This document shows positions 14,178 to 24,022 of a stretch of DNA of 64,000 nucleotides, one piece after another. Numbering within the stretch: the stretch's first letter is position 1; the number at the start of each line of letters is the position of its first letter. Source of the stretch: Stachybotrys elegans (Eukaryota > Ascomycota > Sordariomycetes > Hypocreales > Stachybotryaceae); assembly GCA_020746835.1 (NCBI GenBank), contig JAGPNK010000005.1, positions 1,178,001 through 1,242,000 on the forward strand. The letters are read 5' to 3'. A model generated the notes under the pieces. The model was not told the DNA's origin, ran no database searches, and saw only the letters and a list, made by a program, of their open reading frames with translations. The position numbers and the translations under genes are program-made.

Positions 14178-15606
14178 TTGTTGGCGCTGCAGGGAAGAAA
14201 GACGAAGCAGGGATACATATGCGCGCAGAAAATAGAAAAAGCAAAGAAGAAGACGATAGCGTATCCTAGCGGAGCACCGGGATTGGGATACTGGGACAAA
14301 AGGACCCAATCACGATGCGCGTGGCGTTGTGTCCTGAAGCGACGTGACAGGTCATAAACGCCGCGTCGACGCTCTTGGAGAGCTCCCATTGGCAAGTCTC
14401 TCTTCTCCCCGAGTTAACCACAAGCAGCAGACGTTGAAACGGGCGGCTCCATTGGCCTGGGACGATGGCGCACCGTATTCGAAATGGAGGGAGGGGAGGG
14501 AGGGAGGGAGCTGAGTGACTCCCTTGTCGGCCACGGCCACTACCCCGGAGAAAGGAAAGAAGAAAAGAAAAAGAGAGGCGCCACCGAAAACCAGTTGACT
14601 ATCTTGACTGAGCAAGATCCTTGTTGTCGCCGCGTGTGTGTAAGCAGAGCGTCCTCGTATCTGCTTGCTTGCGCTTGGAACATGGCCGCCGTGGTGGCCG
14701 CAGACGCAGCATCATGGCGCGCTCTGCCTACCTATCAGAACCTCATCCGAGCCACACACTTGAACAAGACGCTGCGGGCTCTGCATATGTATGTATGGAC
14801 GGCACAGGGACCCCCCATCTTCGTTGTCGCCCTGGTTTTCTTTGGTCGTCCTGCTATTGCAGGGACACGGGACGATCAGAGGACCGGATGTGCATGCACG
14901 GGAATATCCAATCCCACGGGAGGGGGATGGAGTGGGATGGAGGGAGCCAGGGAGGAGTCATGATGATGGCGAGCCGCAGCTAGGCGCAGCCGCCTGCAGG
15001 CAAACCATGCCCAAGACGGCTGCGTGAGACAACGGATGGATGATTCACCTCAGCCAGACAGGCCTTGAGACAACGGTAGCCACTGGAGACGGGCTGGTAA
15101 ACCATGCTGCACATCTCAGCGAGTCTTTTGCACGGCGGAATCTCCGGTCAGTCCACCACCACCTCCGTCACCGACCAGCTGGCGTCCCTTCTTCCCACCC
15201 CATGACGGCTCGTTTACCCCACGGCTGCAACGGCTCCATGGCGTGCATGCAAGGAAAGTGGTGGTGGTGGTGGCGGTAATGGGAAGCGAAGCAGCGAGAC
15301 CAGCTGATCATCCGAGACAACAGGCTCTTTCGTAAGCCTTGGTCCCCCAATCCGAGGCTCACAGAGACTACCACCGCACGTCCAGTGGCGGCACACTTGA
15401 TGAAAAGAGTCCCCGTCGTGATGCAGGGTGCTGTGGTGTATATGCAGCCAGAGAATGAGTGCATGGCAGCGGGCGAGAACTCCTGGGGTCAATAATACAG
15501 CCCACTCATATACACGCCTGGACTATACACCAAGGCCCATAGGGAAGGTCATGATTCATGTCTAGGTTCCCAGTCTCTGGTCAAGTGCACGACTCATGTT
15601 CCCGGG

Positions 15607-15627
15607 TCTCTCTCTCTCTCTCTCTCT
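15607..15627. repeat. (TC)n dinucleotide tract
   Basis: About ten uninterrupted TC units. A degenerate GTGAGGT-type tandem repeat lies nearby at about 15778-15815. Pyrimidine tracts are common in fungal promoters and 5' leaders, but no gene start follows here. Confidence 0.9.
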
Positions 15628-15941
15628 TGAAAGCCACATACACCCTGGCCAACCAATCGCAAGCACAAGCCGATGGCACACATATGTACGTTTATACACA
15701 CGCGACACTGTATCAACAAGGCTATAGATATGTACAGACGAGCGAGGATTGCCTTTCCCTCCGGGGTGGGGTATGCCTGTGAGGTGTGAGGTGTGGGATG
15801 TGAGATGTGAGGGAGGGAGGGTTTGCATATTGCCAAGGTGTGTGAGGTTTTCCCTTTTAGACCGACTGGGCCAAGATCTCCCTCCTCCACGAGGTAAGAG
15901 GAAACGGCTAATCCTTCCCTTCCTGGACCTTGCCCAAGGGA

Positions 15942-15954
15942 GGGGGGGGGGGGG
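15942..15954. repeat. G13 homopolymer
   Basis: Thirteen consecutive G residues: the third G or C run of exactly this length in the gene-free region. Confidence 0.9.
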
Positions 15955-16894
15955 ACCACATACTGGTTTTGCTCCTTGATGCTATTTTTTTCTTCTTCGT
16001 CGTCTCTTGTATTTTTCTTTTCCTTTGCATCTGGATACTAAGACGGGACAAGTCGCATCTTATCCAAAACTCAAGCTTGCTCGATGGAGTTGCTAAGCAA
16101 GTGCCGGCATGCAAGGGCGGAGAATCTATCGGGTTATTGCGTTTCCAGGGTGTGTCTCCTCTTGCGGTGATGGGTTGCAATCATGTTGGTTGTTGCTTCT
16201 TTGTGTAAGTCCTTGTTTTTTCTTCTCTCACTATCTCTTTCATCCCCTCTCCCTTGCCTGCCCATTTGTTGAACCCCAGGCTTCACCATGCCGTGTTTAG
16301 ACCATGTGGGTTAGACTCGCCTACGGTATGCATATTTCTGCATAACGGTTGCAGCGTCGATCCCTGGGTAAAAGCTACTGATTCACAATGGGGAGGGGGG
16401 CAACCCCCCCTCCCCCACCTCCCCTCTTTTGCGCATTCCTCGAAGGGACGAACATGCTTACAAGCAGGTGGAAGGTTGAGGTGTTGTTGGGAATTTGGTA
16501 TCCAGGGTAACTCACCTGCTTGGTTTGGGGAGTTGATGTTTGGCTACTACAGCTTCACTGCAAGTTCAATTGCTCAAGAATTCCATGGTAGTATCTTCCA
16601 GCATTTGGCTATCTGTGTGCGATGGCCTTGTGGAGTCCATATCGATGAAGCCCTCGCGAACACACTCGAAACTCTTGGTAAATGCTTCCAGCCTATCATG
16701 GAACATGCGACTTCACCACCTCGCCATTATACGACACACACACAAATTCACACTACACGAAGATGCATATGGCCAGCCTTTGGGAAATAATACAAAATTG
16801 CTTCCGTATTTCTAATTGATACACCGTCTATGACGCTCATTGGGCCCTCAGCCCTGATATATATACACATCGAGTCCCGCCCTGGGAAATTCTA

Positions 16895-19246
16895 TCATAC
16901 ACACATGACATTTGATTCCACCCCCAACTCCGTTGATGTGACCAGGTGTGTCCTGGTAGCAGATACGGGATACCGGTAGCTCTTGGCTGGGCCACTCCTA
17001 TATCTCCTGTAGGTAGCCGCCTCTACCTTGGGAGGTGCGGCTATCGTCATTGAGTCTCGAGCAACAGCAACCACCTCGGGCTCCTCTGCTGATTTGGTCT
17101 CGCCACGGGCAAACCTCTCGCAGTCGTGCAAAAGCTGCTCAGCCTCGCGGTAAACCACTATACGAGCAGGAGGGTGGTGGTACTTCATACGGAGGTTGTA
17201 CTCCTCCAGCACCTGCAGGCCACGGTCCACGTCAATATCACCAAGCCCTCCCCCCATGGGCAGGATATCCTCCAATTCCTCATTGAGTTCCTCGCAAGTC
17301 TGAAGGATGAGGGCCGACTGGGGCTTGAAGAGGTCGATGAATTCTTGATTGAGCTTCATGGATATCTCCTCCGCATCTTGGCAAAGATACCGCGTCAGGG
17401 ATATGTTGAAGCCGGGCGAGCCTTTGGTCTCTCGGAGGAGTGCATCCTTTATGTAGAAGGTCCTATTTTGAACGCCGCGAACCGTCTTCATGAGACCCTC
17501 AATCTGGTATAGTCTGCTCTGAAGCCGATCTGTCCGCATATGAGTGCGCACCTTTTGAATGGCTTGGTCGAATGCCTTGTTCTTTGACGGTTTGCTCACA
17601 CGGTACAGGGTATGGAGCAGTTTTGCTACTTGCCTCTTGGGAATCCCAAGGCTGTTTGCCGCAGCAACTGAACATTGACTACTGTCTTCGTGGTAGAGCC
17701 CGCAGAAGTCCATGATACCGTATAGTTGTAGTGTGATGTAACGGAGCATCGCATCGGAATAGATGCGGCGTATCATGGTGGGCCAGTCTCCGACCGTAGC
17801 AAAACCTCGGACCAAAGCGGCAGCGCTGTCCCGATCCAGCGTTGCCAGGCAGTTGTCGAACAATCGATGAATTGTCACTTCATCGAGACGTATCTGCAGA
17901 CGGAGAGACGCCATGAATAGCCTGGAAGCCAAGGCATATAGCTTGAACGTCAGCAGGCCTCGGATGACCGACTCTGTCGTGCCTGCATCGATTTCGGGAA
18001 CGCTGTAGACCCAGTCTCCCTTTCCGGGGTAGGTGAGTCTATTTGCCGCCAAATCATGCTGATCCGGACTGTCGATAATGTCATTGACATGTCTCCTCCC
18101 AACTTTGGCGCCGGTGGTGTCGTCTAGTCCAGATATACGCGCTAGCGTTCGTATAAACCTTCCTGCGTTGTACGATTTTTCGTAGTGACCCAAGATGGCC
18201 GAGAAAGTGCTCGGCGTGGGACATAGAACAGTCTTGTATGAGAAAGAGTTGCACACAGCTTCGGCCAAACTGGTGCAGTCCCGGAAACTGGACAAGCAAA
18301 CGACTAAAGAGTTGTAGGTGTGGATGTTGGGTGGATGGCGTGCAACAAACATATTGAAACAGATGGTGGCAATCTTTTGGGAAAGACTATGATGCTGGGA
18401 ATTAAGGATATGCCGCAGCCGTTTGTTGAAGCCAGACATTTCATCCTCCAGCATTGCTGGATCGGAAGGGCGTGGCGTATAATGAGGATAGTTTTCTCTT
18501 GCCAGCTCAATTACCTCCACAAAGGCAGGGTTCTTCAGGAAGGCGTCATCGCCCCTCTTGGCCGCAGCGGGGATCCGACGGTCGTGTTGATGAGCTCTCT
18601 TCAATAGCTGATAGACCAGCTCGCGGGTCGATTCGGCCGCTCGGTCAATGTGTCTGTCGGTCTGGGGATTCCGTTGGCGAATGGTCGTGTTTCTTTCTTC
18701 CGCATGTATGGCTGATATTATACGCTCTCTGTGATTCTTGTAGTCCTCACGAACGCCCTCGACGGACCGGGAGGCCAAGTTTCGCAATCGCACATGTCGG
18801 AGCAGGGGAGACGACGACAGACCCGCGGGCATGTAGATCTCTTTCATGAAGGGGCGGCTCTTGACGATGGAGTAAATGGCCCGGCGAAGGCCATTCTGCT
18901 GATGTTCGGAGAGCTGAGTGTCGCTAGAGGATCCGGCTGATGCTTCGAGGCTTGCTGGTGGCAGGGTATGAAGAGACGCGGCTTCATCGCGGACAGATCG
19001 GAGGTCTTCGCGAGCCTTTTCCAGTTGACGATCGAGGTCCTGGCGGCGGTCTTCCTTTCGAATGGCATCCACGACGGCAGCGCTGGCCAATATGGAACTG
19101 TAGCATGCCGTGAAGAGCTCGGCAAAGGTCGGCTTCCGGCGCCGCGGAACGACGGTAGTTCTGCGGCCTGTTGTGGTGACAATGTGACGGCAGGCCCTAC
19201 ATCCGCACTGATGCGCCTGGCCAGCCCTAGACCATAAAGACTGCAT
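16895..19246 (-). CDS. Mitochondrial PPR-like protein, 783 aa
   Basis: This single-exon frame encodes 783 residues starting at ATG 19246. The first 40 residues are rich in Arg, Thr and Ala with almost no acidic residues, as in a mitochondrial targeting signal, and include a Cys-x-x-Cys pair (CRACRH). A short hydrophobic stretch follows at about 44-60, then a charged helical segment at about 64-95. The middle (about 290-520) is a run of helical pairs consistent with divergent pentatricopeptide repeats, which in fungi usually bind organellar RNA in transcript maturation or translation. The overall architecture matches a filamentous-fungal family I recall as PPR-domain mitochondrial proteins; that recognition is from memory. 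It diverges from the DUF866 gene across 393 bp. The molecular function is not determined, and the repeat number needs a profile search. Confidence 0.8.
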   Translation of the reverse strand: MQSLWSRAGQAHQCGCRACRHIVTTTGRRTTVVPRRRKPTFAELFTACYSSILASAAVVDAIRKEDRRQDLDRQLEKAREDLRSVRDEAASLHTLPPASLEASAGSSSDTQLSEHQQNGLRRAIYSIVKSRPFMKEIYMPAGLSSSPLLRHVRLRNLASRSVEGVREDYKNHRERIISAIHAEERNTTIRQRNPQTDRHIDRAAESTRELVYQLLKRAHQHDRRIPAAAKRGDDAFLKNPAFVEVIELARENYPHYTPRPSDPAMLEDEMSGFNKRLRHILNSQHHSLSQKIATICFNMFVARHPPNIHTYNSLVVCLSSFRDCTSLAEAVCNSFSYKTVLCPTPSTFSAILGHYEKSYNAGRFIRTLARISGLDDTTGAKVGRRHVNDIIDSPDQHDLAANRLTYPGKGDWVYSVPEIDAGTTESVIRGLLTFKLYALASRLFMASLRLQIRLDEVTIHRLFDNCLATLDRDSAAALVRGFATVGDWPTMIRRIYSDAMLRYITLQLYGIMDFCGLYHEDSSQCSVAAANSLGIPKRQVAKLLHTLYRVSKPSKNKAFDQAIQKVRTHMRTDRLQSRLYQIEGLMKTVRGVQNRTFYIKDALLRETKGSPGFNISLTRYLCQDAEEISMKLNQEFIDLFKPQSALILQTCEELNEELEDILPMGGGLGDIDVDRGLQVLEEYNLRMKYHHPPARIVVYREAEQLLHDCERFARGETKSAEEPEVVAVARDSMTIAAPPKVEAATYRRYRSGPAKSYRYPVSATRTHLVTSTELGVESNVMCV

Positions 19247-19639
19247 ATCTTGCCTCTCATAGCAGTCCAGTCATTGTGGTCAGTTGGCTGACGGCCAGGG
19301 TGACACTCAATCGGCGTTGTTCGTTGGCTGCGATATTCGAGGGTGCTGAAGACTTTAGTTTCCTGCCTCCCTAGCAGAGGTTCGCCGGCGCCATCCAACA
19401 GTGAGTGGTCCGACTCTGAGTCACGTGCTGATGGAGCCCGCGCCCACCCGAATTAGAGGGACCTACCCTACAAGAGCTTATTAGGAGCCAGGATTGTTAA
19501 TTTAACCTAGGTACCAACTGGAGAGAAGGTCGTTGAAGAGGTCATTCGAGCTTCATTATTATTCGCACTTCGATTTTGAGACTAGCCCTGACTATCTCTG
19601 TCGACATTATCTGGTCACGTAGAGACCATACGCACCATC
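19247..19639. promoter_or_regulatory. Shared divergent promoter region, 393 bp
   Basis: This spacer separates the starts of the PPR-like gene (minus) and the DUF866 gene (plus), so it must hold both promoters. The most notable motif is TGAGTCACGTG at 19417-19427. It joins TGAGTCA, the consensus bound by Gcn4/CPC1-type bZIP factors, to the E-box CACGTG. No clear TATA box was seen. Control by either factor is inference. Confidence 0.55.
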
Positions 19640-20380
19640 ATGTTCGCCCTCTGGCTAAGTGCGGAGCTTACAGGGTACGTCGCAAAATCATGCATATATA
19701 CACTTTCTTATGTTGGAAGAAGGCAAGGCCACTGACTGCTGTAGCGTGACCAAGTTGCGGCCAGACGACTCCAAGGACAACCCTTTCTGGTACATGTTTC
19801 AGGTCCAGTGCACATCCTGCAGAGAGACGCACGCCAATTTTGTCGGCGTCAACCGCTTCGTAAAGAGCCCTTTCCACTACCCATGTGTCTCTTGAGCGGG
19901 GTGGCTGATGCCCGAGCTACTTTTAGGAAGACAATGAGATGAGCGGAAGCCGAGGCGAGGCCAACTTTGTATGGAAGTGCAAGAACTGCAAGGTTAGTTG
20001 AACTGCAGCCTTCACCACCAAATAGGCGGATGGTAAAGCTGACCGATTACCATAAGCGAGAGTCTTCAGCGTCCATCAAGGCTGGACCCGTGGCGTACGA
20101 GCACTCGGACCCTCCCAAGAAGCAGAAGATTCTCGAGTTTGACTGCCGCGGTCTCGAGTTTGTCGAGTTCAAGCCAGAGGTATGTCCCCGGCATCGTGTC
20201 ATCTCTGTCGAGCTCCTGCTAACATGCCCGCGCAAGGGTGATTGGCTGGCAGAAGGCCTCGACTCAAGCACCAAGTTTGACTCTATTGACCTGCAGGAGG
20301 GCGAGTGGTATGACTACGACGAGAAGGCTGGAGAGGAGGTGAGCATCAAGGAGATGAGCTGGGAAATCCGACGAGCATAG
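19640..20380 (+). CDS. DUF866/CZIB (C1orf123-like) zinc protein, 160 aa
   Basis: Five exons: 19640-19674, 19745-19859, 19927-19992, 20057-20179 and 20237-20380. The introns are 70, 67, 64 and 57 nt; the last has a perfect CTAAC branch point. Splicing yields 160 residues, about the length of human CZIB/C1orf123. The family hallmark is visible: two Cys-x-x-Cys pairs (Cys34/Cys37 in CTSC, Cys68/Cys71 in CKNC) that together bind one zinc ion. The N terminus (MFALWLSAEL) and the C-terminal half, with its GEWYDYDEKAGE segment, also fit the DUF866/UPF0587 family (yeast YCR090C). The biochemical role of the family is not settled. It diverges from the PPR-like gene and lies 211 bp upstream of the RNase P/MRP subunit gene, same strand. 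The exon model is well supported by frame and family fit. Confidence 0.92.
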
Positions 20381-20591
20381 AGAGACAACAAAAGAAGCAC
20401 TGTCCTTTGTTCCAAGAGCATCTAGACATTGAGTAGTTCTTCACGTAGATATACGAGATGTTCCCATGTAGGGTAGGCTGGGGGGTTGGTAGTTGATTGC
20501 CGCCCCACTAAGCCATCTCATCATGGTACCTTGATAGGTGGGCAGATGAATTTGACAAGGTTCAAATTCATCACCTCCAGACAACCGCTTC

Positions 20592-21182
20592 ATGGCCATG
20601 GCGTCCGCTCAAGTAATGGAGCACGTAGCAGAGACGATGGACTTTCTGAATGATGCATCGCATCTTATGCGCATGGTTGCGCCTCATACTTCGGCTCACC
20701 TCATGCGCGTCCGCAACGACTTCTCCTGGCACAACGGCATATCCCCAACAGACGTCCAGCGACAGCACGCCTGCGGCGGCTGCGGCCACATCATGATTCC
20801 CGGGGACACCAATGGCACATCAATGATACTCCAAGGCCGTCCTCGGATACGGAACAAGAAAAGACGACCCACGGAGAAGCAGCCTCAGACCATCACGACG
20901 CCCTCAGCCGGACCAACCAAGGTCATTTCCTGCGGCCTCTGCGGTCGCCAGACAACAGTCAGCTTTGGACCCCCCACGGCAGCAACCCGGCGCAAGACCG
21001 AAACCCCAAGAGAGAAGCAGAAGAAGCAGGCCGAGACCAAGGAGGCGCCCAAAGCAACGGCCAACGCCAGCAGCAAGAAGCGAGCCAAGAATCGCAAGGC
21101 CGGCGGCCTACAAGCCCTCCTAGCGGGACAGCAACAGCAACGCTCCGGCGCACTCAGTCTCGCCGACTTTATGACCAAATGA
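20592..21182 (+). CDS. RNase P/MRP Rpr2/Rpp21/Snm1-type subunit, 196 aa
   Basis: An intronless frame of 196 residues. Two ATGs (20592 and 20598) could start it, differing by two residues. The N-terminal 50 residues are helical. They are followed by paired Cys-x-x-Cys motifs (Cys61/Cys64 in ACGGCG, Cys114/Cys117 in SCGLCG), the zinc ribbon of the Rpr2/Rpp21/Snm1 family. These proteins are small subunits of nuclear RNase P, which trims tRNA 5' leaders, and/or RNase MRP, which processes pre-rRNA. The stretch between the cysteine pairs is longer and more basic than in typical Rpp21. The C-terminal third is Lys/Ala rich with KKRAKNRK, a probable nuclear or nucleolar signal and RNA contact. Whether it is the RNase P (Rpr2) or MRP (Snm1) member cannot be decided from sequence alone, so no symbol is given. 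Confidence 0.85.
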   Translation: MAMASAQVMEHVAETMDFLNDASHLMRMVAPHTSAHLMRVRNDFSWHNGISPTDVQRQHACGGCGHIMIPGDTNGTSMILQGRPRIRNKKRRPTEKQPQTITTPSAGPTKVISCGLCGRQTTVSFGPPTAATRRKTETPREKQKKQAETKEAPKATANASSKKRAKNRKAGGLQALLAGQQQQRSGALSLADFMTK

Positions 21183-21565
21183 AAACGCCCTGGAATCGCG
21201 CAAGCCGTATATCAGCGACCTCTTTCCTCAGCTCGACGTCACGAGAACACCCATCTCCATCCGTCTCGAACCATCCTACTTATCTAGAGGTTTCCATCAT
21301 CAACATGGTCCCTGCGCAGGCGGTACATGAGTCATCCCAGCTGCGAAGGTACTCATCCCAAGAAAACCAACGGCTGAGGTACACGCACTAGGCAGCCACT
21401 CCAAGTACCCTGTGACATAACCGGTCTAGGCTTATCAAGATTGCCCCTCCAAAAAAAAAAGCCAGAAAAAAGAAACCCCTCCATATCGATCCACGATTCC
21501 CACATCGAGAGGTAGTCATCCCACCTCAAACACAACAGAAGCCCATCCCATAGACGAAACGAACC
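21183..21565. promoter_or_regulatory. Intergenic spacer and zpr1 5' region, 383 bp
   Basis: It contains the 3' end of the RNase P/MRP subunit transcript and the promoter and 5' leader of zpr1. A/C-rich sequence directly precedes the zpr1 ATG, common for highly expressed fungal genes. No other feature was recognised. Confidence 0.5.
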
Positions 21566-23115
21566 ATGTCAGCGGACGCGCAACCTCAGGAGAAGGTCCT
21601 GAACCCCTCCGAGTTCTTCGAGTCCATCGGAGACAGGGTCCAGTCTCTGGCGCCCGCCACAAACGGCACTACCGACCAAGATGACCAAGATGACCAAGAT
21701 GACGAGCCCAAGGCTGTCGAGGAGATTGAGTCCCTCTGCATGAGCTGCGGCGAAAATGTAAGTCCCTCCCTGCGCAACTCGCCGCAAAGCCCAAGCCTAC
21801 GGACGAGCTGACACGAGCGACTCTCTTGCAGGGCGTCACCCGTCTCCTTCTCACCATGATCCCCTACTTCCGCGAGGTCGTCATCATGTCCTTCGCCTGC
21901 GACCACTGCGGCACCCACAACAACGAGATCCAGGCCGCCGGCGTCGTCCAGCCCCGCGGCACGCACTACGAGCTCCGCCTCACCTCCATAGCCGACTTCT
22001 CCCGCCAGGTTGTCAAGTCCGACAGCGCCACCGTCAAGTTCATCGAGCTGGACCTCGAGATCCCCGCCGGCCGCGGCCAGCTCACCAACGTCGAGGGCCT
22101 CCTGAGCACCGTCATGGACGACCTCGAGCTGGGCCAGGAGGCCCGCAAGGAGCAAGCCCCCGAGGTCCACGACAAGGTCGCCGAGATTATCAAGAAGGGC
22201 CGCGCCATGCTTGCCGGCGAGTCCTTCCCCTTCCGCCTATACGTTGACGACCCCGCCGGCAACTCCTTCATCTCACCAGACCTCAAGGACGGTGTCGGAA
22301 AGTGGGAGAAGCACGAGTTTGTCCGCACGCCGGAGCAGAACGCTGCCCTGGGCCTCGCCGCCAGCGAGCAGCCCGCCGACGCCAGCGTGACCACCACCGG
22401 CCTCACGGTAGATGGCGACATTATCCCCAACGAGGTGTACAGCTTCCCCGCCTCGTGCCCCGGCTGCATGAACCCCTGCACCACGCACATGAAGATGGTC
22501 GACATCCCCCACTTCAAGCAGGTCGTCATCATGTCCACCGTCTGCGATCACTGCGGCTACCGCTCCAATGACGTCAAGACAGGTGGCGCGATTCCCGAAC
22601 TGGGCGAAAAGATTATCCTCACCGTCAACGACGAGACCGATCTCGCCCGCGACATCCTCAAGAGCGAGACGTGCGGCCTCGAGTGCCCCGAGCTGCAGCT
22701 CCAGGTCAACCCGGGCACACTGGGTGGCCGCTTCACCACCGTAGAGGGCCTGCTCACCCAGGTCCGCAACGACCTCCACAGCCAGATCTTCGAGTCTACC
22801 GAGCGCGGCCAGGGCGGCGACTCCCTCGCCGCCGAGGAGAAGTCGCAGTGGGACAAGTTCTTTGAGGGACTGGACGCTGCCATCTCGGGCCAGAAGCCCT
22901 TCACCATCATCCTGACGGATCCCTTTGCCAGCAGCTTTGTCCAGCCGCTGGTCGACCCCCCGGAGCCCGATCCCAAGATCCAAAGGGAGAACTACCAGAG
23001 AACAGAGGAGGAGGAGGAGGAGCTGGGCCTCAAGGACATGAAGGTGACGGACTACGAGGAGCCAGAGGCGGACGACAGCAAAAAGGAGGAGGTCAACGGC
23101 GTAAACGGCAGCTAG
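21566..23115 (+). CDS. zpr1: Zinc-finger protein ZPR1, 491 aa
   Basis: Two exons (21566-21757 and 21832-23115) around a 74-nt intron give 491 residues, the usual length for fungal ZPR1. The protein has the duplicated ZPR1 architecture: a first C4 zinc finger (Cys58/Cys61 and Cys87/Cys90, ending in CDHCG) followed by a beta-rich domain, then a second C4 finger (Cys273/Cys276 and Cys302/Cys305, again ending in CDHCG) and a second beta domain. The acidic, Asp-rich stretch before finger 1 and the Glu/Lys-rich tail are typical. In eukaryotes ZPR1 binds eEF1A, acts in its folding and biogenesis, and moves between cytoplasm and nucleus in growing cells. The intron falls within finger 1, between the two cysteine pairs. 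Codon use is strongly C-ending, suggesting high expression. The gene converges on the minus-strand gene ending at 24023. Confidence 0.97.
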
Positions 23116-24022
23116 GGTATAAACATCTGAACCCAAAAAAAAAACAAAAAAAAAGGCGAAAAGAAAAAAAGAAAGTTACGCGCGCGCACACACACATCTT
23201 CACGTCACGACATGTCATGTATTCGGTTCGATACTGTAAACCTCGTAGAGCATTTATAGGAAACCAAGAAAGGAAAACCGAACTGCTCTCCTGCCATTGG
23301 GTATATACCGAGGATCCCGAGATTCCTCGATTGACTAACTCTCCCTTCCTCTCCTTTTGCGAGGGGCTCTCCCTCTTGTCCCGTGTAAACCACCAATTAT
23401 TCCAGTCTAGTCGGCCGTAAACTTCATTTCTCTAGGCGCACATGTGCGCGAGACGCACAAATGGCACGAGAACCTCCGGTCCCATACCATTTCAAAGAGC
23501 CCAAGGGCAAAAGGAAAAGAGAAGCCAAATGTGTGAGTTGAAAAAAAAAATAATAAAGACCAAAGAAAAGAAGCCGCCATTCCATACGTCGCGACGGAAA
23601 TCGACCAGGAATGGACAGAAAAGTGAAAGAATCACAAAAGAACAAAGAGGAGAGAGGTATAAGATACAGAAAAGGAGGAAGCCGTAGATGGAGGAGGGAA
23701 AAGACGCAACAAGACAAAACGAGGCCATTGGAGTAAACAAAGTCCAAACTCCTGCGAAAGCTGTGGCAAGATTGGTTCTGAAATCGCAATTTTGGATTTG
23801 TTGGATACAACCATATAGCCGAAAACGGGTCTGGTTGATAGGCCGGTGAGCGGAGGAATTGCAGCGGATGCGTTGTCGGCTTGGTGGAATTCATCGCGTC
23901 GTCCAAGAACCCAAAAAAAGGAAGGAAAAAAAAGATCCCAGAAAGCGTTGTAAAAGAGCAGCCGGCATGCCTCATCAGCACACGCAGCTTAGAAGCCGAG
24001 GCCACCCATAAGGATCGGTGGC
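23116..24022. other. Convergent 3' intergenic region
   Basis: This 0.9-kb stretch lies between the stop of zpr1 (plus) and the stop of the duplicated-domain gene (minus), so it should hold both 3' UTRs and polyadenylation sites. A-rich runs occur just after the zpr1 stop (about 23132-23175). Open frames here are low-complexity Lys or Phe/Leu sequences and are not credible genes. Confidence 0.6.

Larger units (their letters stand above)
1..16894. other. Gene-free region, about 16.9 kb
   Basis: I find no credible protein gene here on either strand. The longest open frames are under 200 codons, rich in Cys, Arg, Ser and Pro, overlap one another in several frames and resemble no family I know, as expected for random open frames in moderately GC-rich DNA. 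No tRNA or 5S rRNA consensus was recognised. What is visible is microsatellites, three 13-nt G or C runs, a pentamer array, a TC tract and several perfect palindromes, listed separately. The DNA is not obviously AT-rich, so it does not look like heavily RIP-mutated repeat DNA, and I saw no telomere repeat. It could hold long noncoding RNA, distant regulatory DNA or decayed sequence. A multi-exon gene with very short exons cannot be excluded without transcripts. Confidence 0.7.

Noticed and set aside
22273..23136. 287-codon minus-strand frame
   Set aside because: Antisense shadow of zpr1 with Leu/Val/Ala-rich composition typical of the reverse strand of C-ending codons.
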